From: Halocynthiibacter styelae | GTDB taxonomy: Bacteria > Pseudomonadota > Alphaproteobacteria > Rhodobacterales > Rhodobacteraceae | Direction: 5' to 3' | Assembly (NCBI RefSeq): GCF_016123485.1 | Contig: NZ_JADCKQ010000006.1 | Location: 124,001 to 188,000, forward strand | DNA length: 64,000 nt | In this document: piece after piece, positions 28,533 through 37,380 of the stretch | Numbering within the stretch: the stretch's first letter is position 1 | Layout: each line of letters opens with the position of its first letter | The notes under the pieces: generated by a model | Databases searched by the model: none | Seen by the model: the letters and a program-made list of their open reading frames with translations, nothing else | What the model was told of the DNA's origin: nothing | Position numbers and translations under genes: made by a program

Positions 28533-29377
28533 GCGGATGTTCCTTCAGGTTTCGCAAAATCGCGATCATGGGTCAGGGTCGGAATACGCCCGCGGGCCTC
28601 GGCGATCTTTGACATATCCAGATCCACCAGGGTCACGCCGGGGTCTTCGCCGCCATCCGCCAGGACTTCGCCCCATGGTGCAACCGCCAGGGAATGCCCA
28701 TAAGTGTAACGTGGCTTGCCCGTGCTGACCGGGTGCTTACCACATTGCGCAGGTGCCAGAACAAAACATCCGGTTTCAATTGCGCGGGCGCGCAGCAAAA
28801 CATGCCAGTGTGCGGCACCGGATACCGGCGAAAACGCCGCTGGCCCCGTGATAATATCCGCCCCCGCATGGCCCAGCGCCCGGTGCAGATGCGGAAAACG
28901 TACGTCATAACAGATCGTCATGCCGACTTTGCCAAAATCCGTATCCGTCACAACCGCCTGCTCACCCGGGCGATAACCTGCTGATTCCTTAAAGCTTTCC
29001 TGCGCATCGATATTCACATCAAACATGTGGATCTTGTCGTAACGCGCTTTAACCTCACCCGTTGGGCTGATCATGAACGACCGGTTCGCAAAGCGTCCAT
29101 CGGCATCACCCGTTTTCAGACCAAGCGACCCGATCAACAGCCAGACCCCCAGCTTTGCCGCCTCATCGCGCAGCGCCGCCAGGGTAATGTCATCGGCCTC
29201 ATGCTGAAGCACAGAATGCTGATGCGCACGGCTGTTTGACACGCAATTCGTCACCTCAGGCGTCAGGATAAATCCCGCACCTTCCGCATGCGCCTGACGC
29301 ATGTAATCACGGATGACCGGAATATTATCCGCCGGCACGTCGGAAGACGACAGCTGTATCAGCCCTGCGCGCATCAT
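28529..29377 (-). CDS. nitrilase-superfamily amidohydrolase (Nit1-like)
   Basis: Carbon-nitrogen hydrolase of 282 aa, closest in look to deaminated glutathione amidase (Nit1). The catalytic triad is visible as Glu in TPEVTN (about residue 40), Lys in YDKIHMFD (about 115) and Cys in MTICYDVRFP (about 155). It lies directly after grxC (stop then ATG, TAAATG). The neighbourhood with glutaredoxin supports a role in repairing deaminated glutathione. Two ATGs at 29377 and 29374 are equally possible. Confidence 0.9.
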   Translation of the reverse strand: MMRAGLIQLSSSDVPADNIPVIRDYMRQAHAEGAGFILTPEVTNCVSNSRAHQHSVLQHEADDITLAALRDEAAKLGVWLLIGSLGLKTGDADGRFANRSFMISPTGEVKARYDKIHMFDVNIDAQESFKESAGYRPGEQAVVTDTDFGKVGMTICYDVRFPHLHRALGHAGADIITGPAAFSPVSGAAHWHVLLRARAIETGCFVLAPAQCGKHPVSTGKPRYTYGHSLAVAPWGEVLADGGEDPGVTLVDLDMSKIAEARGRIPTLTHDRDFAKPEGTSA

Positions 29378-29635
29378 TTATCCTTCCAGCATCAGATCAA
29401 GGGCACCGTTGCGTTCCAGATCATGCAGATCGTCACAGCCACCGATATGTTCTTTGCCGACAAAGATCTGCGGCACAGATGTCTGCCCCTGGGCGCGTTT
29501 CGTCATTTTCGCCCGCAGCGCACGATCCCCATCCACAGAGATTTCTTTATACTTCACGCCCTTTTTGTTCAGCAGGCGTTTCGCCGCATGGCAGAACCCG
29601 CACAAAGACGAGGTATAGATTTCAACAGGTTTCAT
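29378..29635 (-). CDS. grxC: glutaredoxin 3
   Basis: Small dithiol glutaredoxin of 85 aa that reduces protein and glutathione disulfides. The active site is CGFC at residues 12-15 rather than the more usual CPYC, and the glutathione-binding TSVPQIFVG with cis-Pro and GGCDDL are present. It is joined to the nitrilase gene at TAAATG, which suggests a glutathione-linked unit of grxC, nitrilase and marR. Confidence 0.95.
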   Translation of the reverse strand: MKPVEIYTSSLCGFCHAAKRLLNKKGVKYKEISVDGDRALRAKMTKRAQGQTSVPQIFVGKEHIGGCDDLHDLERNGALDLMLEG

Positions 29636-29671
29636 CGCGCTTCCCTTCAGTTTCGATAAACTTATAGGGAT

Positions 29672-30403
29672 TTAGGCATCCTTCGCAACGCGTGCCAGTA
29701 CCACAACATCAATTCGTGACGCACCGGCAACCTTACAGGCCCCCGCACAAACCTGCAGCGTCGCGCCACTGGTCATCACATCGTCGACCAGCAACACCGG
29801 ACGGCCTGCAATGCGGATCTTACGGCGCGGATGCACAAAGATGTTGTTTTTCATGATCTCAGCCCGCTGGTCTGCTGACTTCCCTTCCAACAATGGGGTT
29901 CTGTGACGACGGATCAGCAGATCCTGACACAGGGGCAATTCAGCCGTTCGCGCCAGAGACGCGGCCATCAGGGCGGATTGATTATACCTGCGCCGCAACA
30001 GACGCGACCAATGCAGGGGCACAGGCGCAACCAGGGTCTGATTTCCGATCAGATCCCGCGCGGCATGCGCCATCCAGGCCCCGGCTGGCTCCGCATATTC
30101 CGATTTATCGCCATGTTTCAGCGCCAGGATCATACGCCGGATATTACCCTTATATTCCGCAACAGCCCGCCCGCGCGTCCAGGCACGACCCAAGGCGCGA
30201 CAATCATCACAATGCAGAACGCTGCCATCCTGATCTTCATGTCCCGGCAGGGGTGTTCCACAACAATCACAGGCCGCACCGGCAATAAACGGGGTGTTCC
30301 CCCAGCAATCCGCGCACAATCCACCGTTCACAGTTTCGACCGTGGCATTGCATGTCGCGCATTGGGGCGGGTAAAGGACATCAAGTGCTTTTTGCATCAT
30401 CAT
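29672..30403 (-). CDS. comF: ComF-family phosphoribosyltransferase
   Basis: ComF/GntX family protein of 243 aa. An N-terminal zinc ribbon (CATC, CADC, CDCCG and HCDDC) is followed by a phosphoribosyltransferase-like domain whose PRPP loop reads VLLVDDVMTSGATL near residue 205. In naturally competent bacteria ComF helps uptake of single-stranded DNA; its activity elsewhere is unclear. The ATG at 30403 is used; the next two codons are also ATG, and the frame reaches TTG 30412. Only about 40 bases separate it from the divergent methyltransferase gene. Confidence 0.9.
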   Translation of the reverse strand: MMMQKALDVLYPPQCATCNATVETVNGGLCADCWGNTPFIAGAACDCCGTPLPGHEDQDGSVLHCDDCRALGRAWTRGRAVAEYKGNIRRMILALKHGDKSEYAEPAGAWMAHAARDLIGNQTLVAPVPLHWSRLLRRRYNQSALMAASLARTAELPLCQDLLIRRHRTPLLEGKSADQRAEIMKNNIFVHPRRKIRIAGRPVLLVDDVMTSGATLQVCAGACKVAGASRIDVVVLARVAKDA

Positions 30404-30444
30404 AGCAGGCAAAACCTTTTACGGCACGCCTTCCGGAGAAACGG

Positions 30445-31272
30445 ATGAACGGACCAGACAGATTAACCGATCGCAAACAACTGCTGCACAACCGTGCGCG
30501 CGCCACTGCGATGGAAGCACCCGCCATGTTCCTTTTGGAAGATGCGGCGCTTGAGCTTAAAGAAAGACTAAACGAGGTTAACAGGGCGTTTACGCAGCCT
30601 GCAATTGTCACTGGTTTTCCGGATTTCTGGGCAGATTTTCTGCCTGACGTGAAAATCATCCCTGATGATGAGCTGCTTGATCTGGAACCACAGGCCCATG
30701 ATCTGATTGTTCACGCCATGTCCCTGCATTGGGCAGATGATCCGGTGGGGCAGATGATCCAATGTCGTCGCGCGCTGAAACCGGACGGCTTATTCATCGC
30801 CACATTGTTCGGCGGGCAGACCCTACAGGAATTGCGCGTCGCCATGGCAGAAGCCGAGGTCGCGATCATGGGCGGCCTGTCCCCCCGCATCGCCCCCATG
30901 GCCGAAATCCGTGATCTTGGGGCGCTTTTGCAACGCGCGGGCTTTGCCCTGCCCGTCGCAGACAATTTGACGCAGAATGTGACCTATAGGGATGCCGTGT
31001 CACTGATGCGCGATCTGCGGGCGATGGGCGAAGGCAACGCGATGAACAGGCGTCTGCGGGAACCTTCAAAACAGTCTCTGTTTCGGACGATTTCACAAAT
31101 TTATGCCGAACATTTCCCGGCAAATGACAACCGCATCAAAGCAACCTTTGACATCATCACCCTCACCGGCTGGGCCCCGGATGACAGCCAACAGCAGCCA
31201 CTGCGGCCTGGATCTGCGCAACAAAGCCTTGCAAATGCCCTGAATACCACCGAAATCAATATCCCAGACTAA
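30445..31272 (+). CDS. SAM-dependent methyltransferase, NDUFAF5/BioC-like
   Basis: Protein of 275 aa from the class-I methyltransferase family that in alphaproteobacteria and mitochondria resembles the complex I factor NDUFAF5 (an arginine hydroxylase) and BioC. HAMSLHWADDP near residues 90-100 and LKPDGLFIATLFGG near 110-123 are the family marks. The glycine-rich SAM motif I expected near residue 50 is weak (IVTGFPDFW), so catalytic mode is uncertain. GGAGAAACGG precedes the ATG. It is followed by hemH after 21 bases. Confidence 0.87.
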   Translation: MNGPDRLTDRKQLLHNRARATAMEAPAMFLLEDAALELKERLNEVNRAFTQPAIVTGFPDFWADFLPDVKIIPDDELLDLEPQAHDLIVHAMSLHWADDPVGQMIQCRRALKPDGLFIATLFGGQTLQELRVAMAEAEVAIMGGLSPRIAPMAEIRDLGALLQRAGFALPVADNLTQNVTYRDAVSLMRDLRAMGEGNAMNRRLREPSKQSLFRTISQIYAEHFPANDNRIKATFDIITLTGWAPDDSQQQPLRPGSAQQSLANALNTTEINIPD

Positions 31273-31293
31273 ACGCGCGCGCCAGGACACATT

Positions 31294-32316
31294 ATGCTAC
31301 CAGCAAACCACCTAAAATTGCCTTCCCCGAAAACCGGCATTCTGATCGCCAACCTCGGGACGCCGGACAATTATGATTACTGGTCCATGCGGCGCTATCT
31401 GAACGAATTTCTGTCTGACCGCCGGGTAATTGATCTGCCGCGCTGGAAGTGGCTGCCCATCCTCAAGCTGATCATTCTGACAAAACGCCCCTTCAGTTCC
31501 GGCGAGGCCTATAAATCCATCTGGAACGAAGAACAGGGTGAAAGCCCCCTGATGACCATCACCCGCGCCCAGACAGACAAACTGCGCGATGCCCTGACAG
31601 ATGCCCATGGCGACAAGGTGCAGGTGGAATTCTGTATGCGCTATGGCAACCCCTCAACAGTGTCTAAAGTTGAGGAAATGATCAAAAACGGCTGTGAACG
31701 CATCCTGTTTTTCCCGCTGTATCCGCAATATGCCGGGGCAACCACAGCAACCGCAAATGACGCGTTTTTTGCCGCCCTGGGCAAAGCCCCCTGGCAGCCT
31801 GCCGCACGTACAGTGCCTGCCTATTTCGCACATCCGACCTATGTGGATGCGTTGGCACAATCTGTGGAAGCGGCCTATGCGAAAATGGATGTGCGCCCGG
31901 ATCACCTGATTGCATCGTACCACGGCATGCCGGAACGTTATCTGACCCAGGGTGATCCCTATCACTGCCAGTGCCAGAAATCGACACGCCTGCTGAAAGA
32001 ACGCCTGGGCTGGGAAGATGGCGAAATCATCACAACCTTCCAGTCCCGTTTCGGGCGCGAAGAATGGCTGAAACCTTATACCGTCGAACATGTGGCCGAA
32101 CTGGCCCGCGCGGGTAAGAAGAACATCGCCGTCATCGCCCCCGCGTTTTCCGCTGATTGCATCGAAACCCTCGAAGAAATCAACGAGGAAATTCAGGAAG
32201 CCTTTGTTGAAGCCGGCGGTGAAACATTCACCTATATCCCCTGCCTCAATGATGACGCGGCCCATATCGCGGCATTGACGCAAATCATCGAAGAAGACCT
32301 GCAGGGCTGGGTGTAA
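31294..32316 (+). CDS. hemH: ferrochelatase
   Basis: Inserts Fe(II) into protoporphyrin IX, the last step of heme synthesis. The 340-residue protein has ILIANLGTPDN at 10-20, FPLYPQYAGATTA near 143-155 and the signature SYHGMPERYL near 208-217 with the catalytic His; the second conserved acid pair EEINEEIQE is near 290. An LxCQCQ-type Cys stretch (YHCQCQKS) is present in the middle. AGGA precedes the ATG at 31294. A minus-strand terminator follows its stop. Confidence 0.97.
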   Translation: MLPANHLKLPSPKTGILIANLGTPDNYDYWSMRRYLNEFLSDRRVIDLPRWKWLPILKLIILTKRPFSSGEAYKSIWNEEQGESPLMTITRAQTDKLRDALTDAHGDKVQVEFCMRYGNPSTVSKVEEMIKNGCERILFFPLYPQYAGATTATANDAFFAALGKAPWQPAARTVPAYFAHPTYVDALAQSVEAAYAKMDVRPDHLIASYHGMPERYLTQGDPYHCQCQKSTRLLKERLGWEDGEIITTFQSRFGREEWLKPYTVEHVAELARAGKKNIAVIAPAFSADCIETLEEINEEIQEAFVEAGGETFTYIPCLNDDAAHIAALTQIIEEDLQGWV

Positions 32317-32320
32317 ACAC

Positions 32321-32342
32321 AAAAAAGGGGGCGAAAGCCCCC
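32321..32342 (-). terminator. rho-independent terminator between hemH and the L,D-transpeptidase
   Basis: GGGGGC, GAAA tetraloop, GCCCCC (32327-32342) preceded by six A on the plus strand, which gives a six-base T-run on the minus strand. It therefore terminates the L,D-transpeptidase transcript; for hemH the trailing T-run is absent and the hairpin may only stabilise the 3' end. Confidence 0.8.
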
Positions 32343-32368
32343 GATTTAGTCTCTGTTTTTGTTAATCC

Positions 32369-32950
32369 TCAGATCAACAGAACCTGCGTGCCGTTTTTGG
32401 TCAGCGCGAACAGTTCAGCAATATGTTCGTTATAAAGACCAATACAGCCGTTTGAAGAACGACGCCCAATCTTACGTGTGTCCTGGGTGCCGTGAATACG
32501 GTAATACGTCCAGCTGAGGTACAGCGCATGCGTACCCAGCGGGTTTTCCGGGCCAGGGCCGATATAATCAGGCCATTCCGGATTACGTAGCTTCATAGAC
32601 GGCGTCGGACGCCAGCTTGGCCCATCCACCTTACGCACAATGGATGTCCGGCCCAGACGGGTCAGCTCATCCGACATCGGCACAGAAGTTGGGTAAAGCT
32701 TATAAAGCGTCTGATCTTCATTCCAGAAGTGCAAAACCCGTGATGTGGTGTCCACAAGAATTGCACCATTGTTGGTGTTGGAAAAATAAGGGTGCCAGTC
32801 CAGCGAACGGAAGCTGGAAATATTGTGACGCACAGATCCGCCACCTTCCGGCGCAGTTTGCGCAATGGCAGGCGCTGCCAACCCGGCAACCGCCAGAGCG
32901 GAAGCACCACTCAGGAATTTACGGCGTCCAATTTTGTCTGATTTAAACAT
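32369..32950 (-). CDS. Tat-exported L,D-transpeptidase (YkuD)
   Basis: Periplasmic enzyme that makes 3-3 peptidoglycan cross-links or attaches proteins to the wall. The 193-residue precursor has a twin-arginine signal (GRRKFLSGASALAVAGL) near residues 8-24, then a YkuD domain with the catalytic segment HGTQDTRKIGRRSSNGCIGLYN near its end, where the Cys is in SSNGC. The ATG at 32950 is chosen because the Tat signal begins there; an upstream open frame adds about 27 codons without support. It is preceded by a divergent CAP lipoprotein gene and has a second YkuD gene in the neighbourhood. Confidence 0.93.
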   Translation of the reverse strand: MFKSDKIGRRKFLSGASALAVAGLAAPAIAQTAPEGGGSVRHNISSFRSLDWHPYFSNTNNGAILVDTTSRVLHFWNEDQTLYKLYPTSVPMSDELTRLGRTSIVRKVDGPSWRPTPSMKLRNPEWPDYIGPGPENPLGTHALYLSWTYYRIHGTQDTRKIGRRSSNGCIGLYNEHIAELFALTKNGTQVLLI

Positions 32951-33121
32951 ATGTCTGACCCTGTCTCGCATGGAGAAACTGAAATTTGAGCCGATAATAT
33001 GGCGAGAAAGCCGCAGTCGCAAATCAAACAAGCGTTAACTCGCCGATTTTCGCCTGGGGCGCTTTGAAATACACACCACTTGCCGTTAGACGGACAGGAA
33101 CAAAAACACGGATGTTTTAAA

Positions 33122-33676
33122 ATGAGTAAAATTCTGGCCCTCTGCGCCTCACTGATCTTTGTACTCGCTGCATGTACACAGCCATCCGCAGTGCTTGGCC
33201 CGGATGGAAAACCGCTGCCACGCGTTTATCGCATCGGCAACGCATCCCAGGTTCAGTTCCGTATGCTGGATTCTGTGAACTCCCTGCGCGCTGCTGCCGG
33301 TCTTGGCCAGGTGCAGCTGAACAGCGAACTCAACGCTGCTGCGGCAACCCATTCCAAAGATATGGCCGCACAGAACCGCCCATGGCATTTTGGTTCTGAC
33401 GGATCGTCCCCGCTGGTTCGCGCACAACGTGCCGGTTACGCGGGAACGCTTGAAGGCGAGAATATCTCTGAAACCTATGAAACCGAACTGCAGACCCTGT
33501 CTGCCTGGATGGCCGAATCCGGCACACGTGACGTGATCCTGGCTTCTGGTGCTGTGAACATGGGTTTCTCCTGGTTCCAGGAACCAAACGGCAAGATCTG
33601 GTGGACACTTCTGCTGGGCAACAATGACGTTCCACAGCTGCGTGTGACCGAATCAGTGGCCGCAAACCAAAGCTGA
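33122..33676 (+). CDS. CAP-domain lipoprotein
   Basis: Lipoprotein of 184 aa. The signal peptide ends in the lipobox LAAC (Cys about residue 18). The rest is a CAP (SCP/PR-1/antigen 5) domain: ATHSKDMAAQNRPWHFGSDG near 75-94, AGYAGTLEGENISE near 103-116, and the terminal MGFSWFQEPNGKIWWTLLLG. The His, Glu and second His that form the CAP cavity are present. CAP proteins in bacteria are often envelope-linked; no enzymatic role can be read. A strong terminator follows. It sits between two L,D-transpeptidases, which supports a cell-wall role. Confidence 0.9.
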   Translation: MSKILALCASLIFVLAACTQPSAVLGPDGKPLPRVYRIGNASQVQFRMLDSVNSLRAAAGLGQVQLNSELNAAAATHSKDMAAQNRPWHFGSDGSSPLVRAQRAGYAGTLEGENISETYETELQTLSAWMAESGTRDVILASGAVNMGFSWFQEPNGKIWWTLLLGNNDVPQLRVTESVAANQS

Positions 33677-33695
33677 TCCCAAACATCTGAATGAC

Positions 33696-33725
33696 AAAAG
33701 GCAGGCCATTTCGCCTGCCTTTTTT
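33696..33725. terminator. bidirectional terminator between two envelope genes
   Basis: AGGCAGGC (33699-33706), loop CATTTC, GCCTGCCT (33713-33720), flanked by A4 and T6. It ends the CAP gene on the plus strand and the second L,D-transpeptidase on the minus strand. Confidence 0.88.
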
Positions 33726-33729
33726 GTTG

Positions 33730-34233
33730 TCATGGGTAGATCGTAATCGGCGTGCCGAGATTCACCATCGCAAAGATTTCCTCAATCTCGCGGTTGGTTA
33801 CGGCAATGCAACCCGCTGTCCAGTCTTCATCCCCATTCGCGCGACTGCCCGGGCGCGGCGCGCCATGAATGAAAATATCGCCACCCGGACTGCGCCCCAG
33901 GGCACGCGCCGCCGCAACATCATTGCGATTGGGGTACGAAATACCGACGGACAGATGAAAACTGCTGTTCGGATTCTTCCGGTCAATCAGGTAGTTGCCT
34001 TCCGGCGTGCGCCCATCACCCTCAATTTGCTTATCGCCAACCGGCGCAAAACCCAGGCGCACCCGGTAGCTTTCCAGAACTTCGCCGTGATTCATCAGAT
34101 AAAGACGCCGACGGCCCTTATACAGAATGATGCGCGTGACTTCCGGCCCATTGTAGCGCCGAAACTTTGAACCACCGCCACAGGCGGAAAGGAAGGCGGC
34201 GCCAAGGCCCAGAAGGAATGTAGAACGTTTCAT
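33730..34233 (-). CDS. lipoprotein L,D-transpeptidase (YkuD)
   Basis: Second YkuD protein of the window, 167 aa, exported as a lipoprotein: the signal ends with LSAC (Cys about residue 18). The catalytic region reads IFIHGAPRPGSRANGDEDWTAGCIAVTN near 120-147, with the nucleophile in TAGC. It lacks any peptidoglycan-binding module. It differs from the first YkuD gene in export route (Sec lipoprotein instead of Tat) and in sequence, so they are not a recent duplication. ATG at 34233. Confidence 0.93.
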   Translation of the reverse strand: MKRSTFLLGLGAAFLSACGGGSKFRRYNGPEVTRIILYKGRRRLYLMNHGEVLESYRVRLGFAPVGDKQIEGDGRTPEGNYLIDRKNPNSSFHLSVGISYPNRNDVAAARALGRSPGGDIFIHGAPRPGSRANGDEDWTAGCIAVTNREIEEIFAMVNLGTPITIYP

Positions 34234-34310
34234 CGGTTACTGCTCTTTTTTGTCCGACATACGGTATCTACAGCCATTCAGGCAAGCACCGCGCATCTTT
34301 ATCCCATAAC

Positions 34311-35525
34311 TTATCTGTGAAACCCGGCCACAACTTCAACATGGGATGACCAGCGGAACTGATCCACAACCTTCAGATTGCGCATGCCATAGCCCGCAGC
34401 GATCAGCACTTCGGCATCGCGCGCGAATGTCACCGGATTACAGGACACCATGGCAATGGTCGCCACATCAGATTTCGCAATTTCAGCGATTTGTGCTTCG
34501 GCACCCGCACGCGGCGGGTCGATGATGATGGCATCAAACTTGTTCAGCTCATCCGGCAAAAGCGGACGGCGGAACAGATCACGCGTGGTTGCTGTGACGG
34601 TGCGCAGACCTTTTGCATGACGCCACCCGGCCTCAAGGCTTGCGATCATCGCTTTTTCACCTTCAAACGCGTGAACTTCGGCAGATTGCGCCGCCGGGAA
34701 CGTAAACGTCCCGCAGCCAGAAAACAGATCTGCAACACGTCCTGCCCCGTCAATCAGTTCAAGAACAGCCGAAACAAGCGTCTGTTCGCCTTCCTGGGTT
34801 GCCTGAAAAAACGCACCTGGCGGTGGCGTGACCGCTGCGGCGCCAAAGTTTACCGCAGGTGTGTGTTGTGTTGCGATCAACTCATCTTCCCAGGTCAGCC
34901 GTGCAATGCCTGGTTTGGCAGACGCCTGGGCAAGCTGGGCCAGAAACGGGCCATCCGCAGCTTTGCCGCCTTCGGCAAGGATATCTACACCACCTGTGGT
35001 TTCCGTCACCGTAAAGCGCAGGGTGCCTTTACGGCTGCCGCCAAGTACGGTCAGATCTTCCAGAACGGGCACAATATCCAGCAGAACCGGGCTGAGAACT
35101 TTACAGTTCGGCACGGCGATGACAGTGTCAGACGCCTTCATATGGAAACCAACAAGCGCGCCTTTCTTAGTGCGCCGCGCAGAAAACACCGCACGCCTGC
35201 GCGAGGCGGGGGGGGACGTTTCAGTTGCGCAAACCTCTGCCGTCATGCCGCGTGTGGTCAGGGCAGTCTGCACAACACCGCGCTTGAAGCCAGCGACAAA
35301 ATCGTCGGACGCATGTTGCAGATTACAGCCGCCACAGGATTTCGCATGGGAACAGGGCGCTTTCACGCGATGATCCGAAGGCGTCACAATGGATGGGCCG
35401 ACAATGCGATCCTTCTCGACCTCACCTGTGATCACTTCGCCGGGCAGAACCCCGGATACATAAAGAGGCCCGGCGACGATCCCGTCACCCTGATGCCCCA
35501 GTCGTTCAACTGTGTAGCGCGTCAC
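34311..35525 (-). CDS. 23S rRNA (uracil-5)-methyltransferase, RlmD/RumA-like
   Basis: Class I SAM-dependent RNA methyltransferase of the TrmA/RumA family, 404 aa. It has an N-terminal TRAM-like domain (GHQGDGIV), a 4Fe-4S cluster motif CSHAKSCGGC (about residues 58-67, fourth Cys further on), the SAM loop LFSGCGTFTFP near 270 and the catalytic Cys in VSCNPVTFARD near 365. The position methylated (U1939 by comparison with RlmD) cannot be told from the sequence alone. Start GTG at 35525 with GAGG nine bases upstream; its first 20 bases overlap the ABC exporter gene that precedes it. Confidence 0.9.
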   Translation of the reverse strand: MTRYTVERLGHQGDGIVAGPLYVSGVLPGEVITGEVEKDRIVGPSIVTPSDHRVKAPCSHAKSCGGCNLQHASDDFVAGFKRGVVQTALTTRGMTAEVCATETSPPASRRRAVFSARRTKKGALVGFHMKASDTVIAVPNCKVLSPVLLDIVPVLEDLTVLGGSRKGTLRFTVTETTGGVDILAEGGKAADGPFLAQLAQASAKPGIARLTWEDELIATQHTPAVNFGAAAVTPPPGAFFQATQEGEQTLVSAVLELIDGAGRVADLFSGCGTFTFPAAQSAEVHAFEGEKAMIASLEAGWRHAKGLRTVTATTRDLFRRPLLPDELNKFDAIIIDPPRAGAEAQIAEIAKSDVATIAMVSCNPVTFARDAEVLIAAGYGMRNLKVVDQFRWSSHVEVVAGFHR

Positions 35526-37380
35526 CTTCAGTATCCTCTGTGCCTATGAAACCGCCTGACTGGCGTTCCCAATAGCGCGCATATAGCCCCTTTTGCAAAA
35601 GCAAATCTGCATGTGTGCCGATTTCTGCAATCTGTCCCTGATCCATCACAACAATCCGGTCCATGCGGGAAATGGTAGACAGGCGGTGGGCAATGGCCAG
35701 AACTGTCTTGCCTTCCATAACGGTTTCTAACGCTGTCTGAATGGCTGCCTCCACCTCAGAATCCAGCGCACTGGTGGCTTCGTCCAGCACAAGGATCGGC
35801 GCGTCTTTCAGAATGGCACGGGCAAGGGCAATACGCTGACGCTGTCCCCCGGACAATTTCACACCGCGTTCGCCAAGATGGGCGTCAAACCCTTTACGTC
35901 CGCTGTTGTCCTCAAGATCGGCAATGAACTCCAGCGCCTCAGCCTGACGCGCCGCATCGCGTACGTCTTCCAGCGTTGCACCCGGGCGGCCGTAACGAAT
36001 GTTATCCAGCGCAGACCGGTTAAACATAGCGGTATCCTGCGTCACCATGCCGATTTGCGCCCGCAGGCTGGCCTGGCTGACACCATTTACATCCTGCCCA
36101 TCCACAAGAACACGGCCCCGTTCCGGATCATAAAGCCGCAACAGCATTGAAACCAGGGTCGATTTCCCGGCGCCAGATGCCCCGACAATTCCAATCTTTT
36201 CGCCAGGCGCGATTTCCAGGTTCAACCCGCGCACACCACCGCTTTCACGCCCATAGGCAAAACCCAAATTGTCGAAATGCACTGCACCAGCAGATACGTT
36301 CAGCTCAACTGCGTCATTACGATCCGTCAGTTTATGCGCCGGGCTAAGCGTGCGCATCCCGTCCTCAACCTCGCCAATATCACCGTAAATCCCCATCAGC
36401 GTCCAACTAACCCAGCCGGTCATCTGCGCCAGGCGAATGGACATACCACCAACGGCAGTCAGCTCACCCGCAGTCACAGCACCCGCCCCCCAGCGGATCA
36501 GGCCGTAACCAACCATGGCAACCGGCAAGACACCCGCCAGAACGATCAGAAGGAACCGGAACAGCACCGCGACAGAGGCCCAGTCAACAGCACGTTCACG
36601 AAAGACAGAAACCGCATCCAGCGCCGCGCGATCTTCATGGGCGTCATGGGCAAACAGTTTCACGGTTTTGATATTGGTGATCGTATCAACAATCTGCCCG
36701 GTCACACCGGCACGCGCCCCGGCCCGCGCGGCGGATCTTGCCCGCACACGCGGCAGAAAATGCCGGAGCAGGCCAAAATAACCACCCAGCCAGAGCAGCA
36801 TAATCACCACAAGCCCGGGATCAACAAACCCCGACAGAACCAACATGCCCAGAACCGCAGTCACGGCAAATGTCATAGCATTGATGGTTTCCTGCGTGAC
36901 AGACACAATCGAATTCGCGGTTTGCATCTGCTTTTGCGCGATACGCCCGGCAAAATCATCGTCAAAGAACCCAACGGATTGCCCCAGCGTGTGCCGGTTC
37001 AGACGGGTCATCACCTGCGAGAACACATTTGGCATCACTGCGATCGACTGAAACCCGGTGGCAATCGCGAAAAACAGCGGACGCAGGATCAACAGGACCA
37101 GGGAAAACGCCAGGAAGGTCATCACATTCTGCGACCAGAACCCCTGCCCTGTTGCCTGTGCCACCGTCACCGCATCAATGATCTGGCCCAGCATATACAT
37201 GATCAGCGATTCAAACACGCCGCCCATGGCAAAGCCAAAGGCCGCAAGTGCGATCACGCCCCAGCAGCCGCGCAGGGCCCAGCGTATGAACGCCATCAGC
37301 GTGGCAGGCGGCGGGCCTTTGGCGGCATTTTCCGGGTCAACGCGGCCAACAAGCCAGGCGGCGATTTTATCCATGTTCAT
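35506..37380 (-). CDS. ABC exporter, fused membrane and ATPase domains
   Basis: Full-length half-transporter of 624 aa (MsbA/Sav1866 type). Six membrane helices (about 25-320) are followed by a nucleotide-binding domain with Walker A GASGAGKST (about residue 400), signature LSGGQRQRIAL, Walker B ILVLDEATSALD and H-loop AIAHRLST. All catalytic residues are intact. It overlaps the previous exporter gene by 14 bases and the rlmD-like gene by 20. The two exporters probably form a heterodimer. The ATG at 37380 has a well placed GGAG site (GGCGGAGATGAAG). Confidence 0.94.
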   Translation of the reverse strand: MNMDKIAAWLVGRVDPENAAKGPPPATLMAFIRWALRGCWGVIALAAFGFAMGGVFESLIMYMLGQIIDAVTVAQATGQGFWSQNVMTFLAFSLVLLILRPLFFAIATGFQSIAVMPNVFSQVMTRLNRHTLGQSVGFFDDDFAGRIAQKQMQTANSIVSVTQETINAMTFAVTAVLGMLVLSGFVDPGLVVIMLLWLGGYFGLLRHFLPRVRARSAARAGARAGVTGQIVDTITNIKTVKLFAHDAHEDRAALDAVSVFRERAVDWASVAVLFRFLLIVLAGVLPVAMVGYGLIRWGAGAVTAGELTAVGGMSIRLAQMTGWVSWTLMGIYGDIGEVEDGMRTLSPAHKLTDRNDAVELNVSAGAVHFDNLGFAYGRESGGVRGLNLEIAPGEKIGIVGASGAGKSTLVSMLLRLYDPERGRVLVDGQDVNGVSQASLRAQIGMVTQDTAMFNRSALDNIRYGRPGATLEDVRDAARQAEALEFIADLEDNSGRKGFDAHLGERGVKLSGGQRQRIALARAILKDAPILVLDEATSALDSEVEAAIQTALETVMEGKTVLAIAHRLSTISRMDRIVVMDQGQIAEIGTHADLLLQKGLYARYWERQSGGFIGTEDTEGDALHS

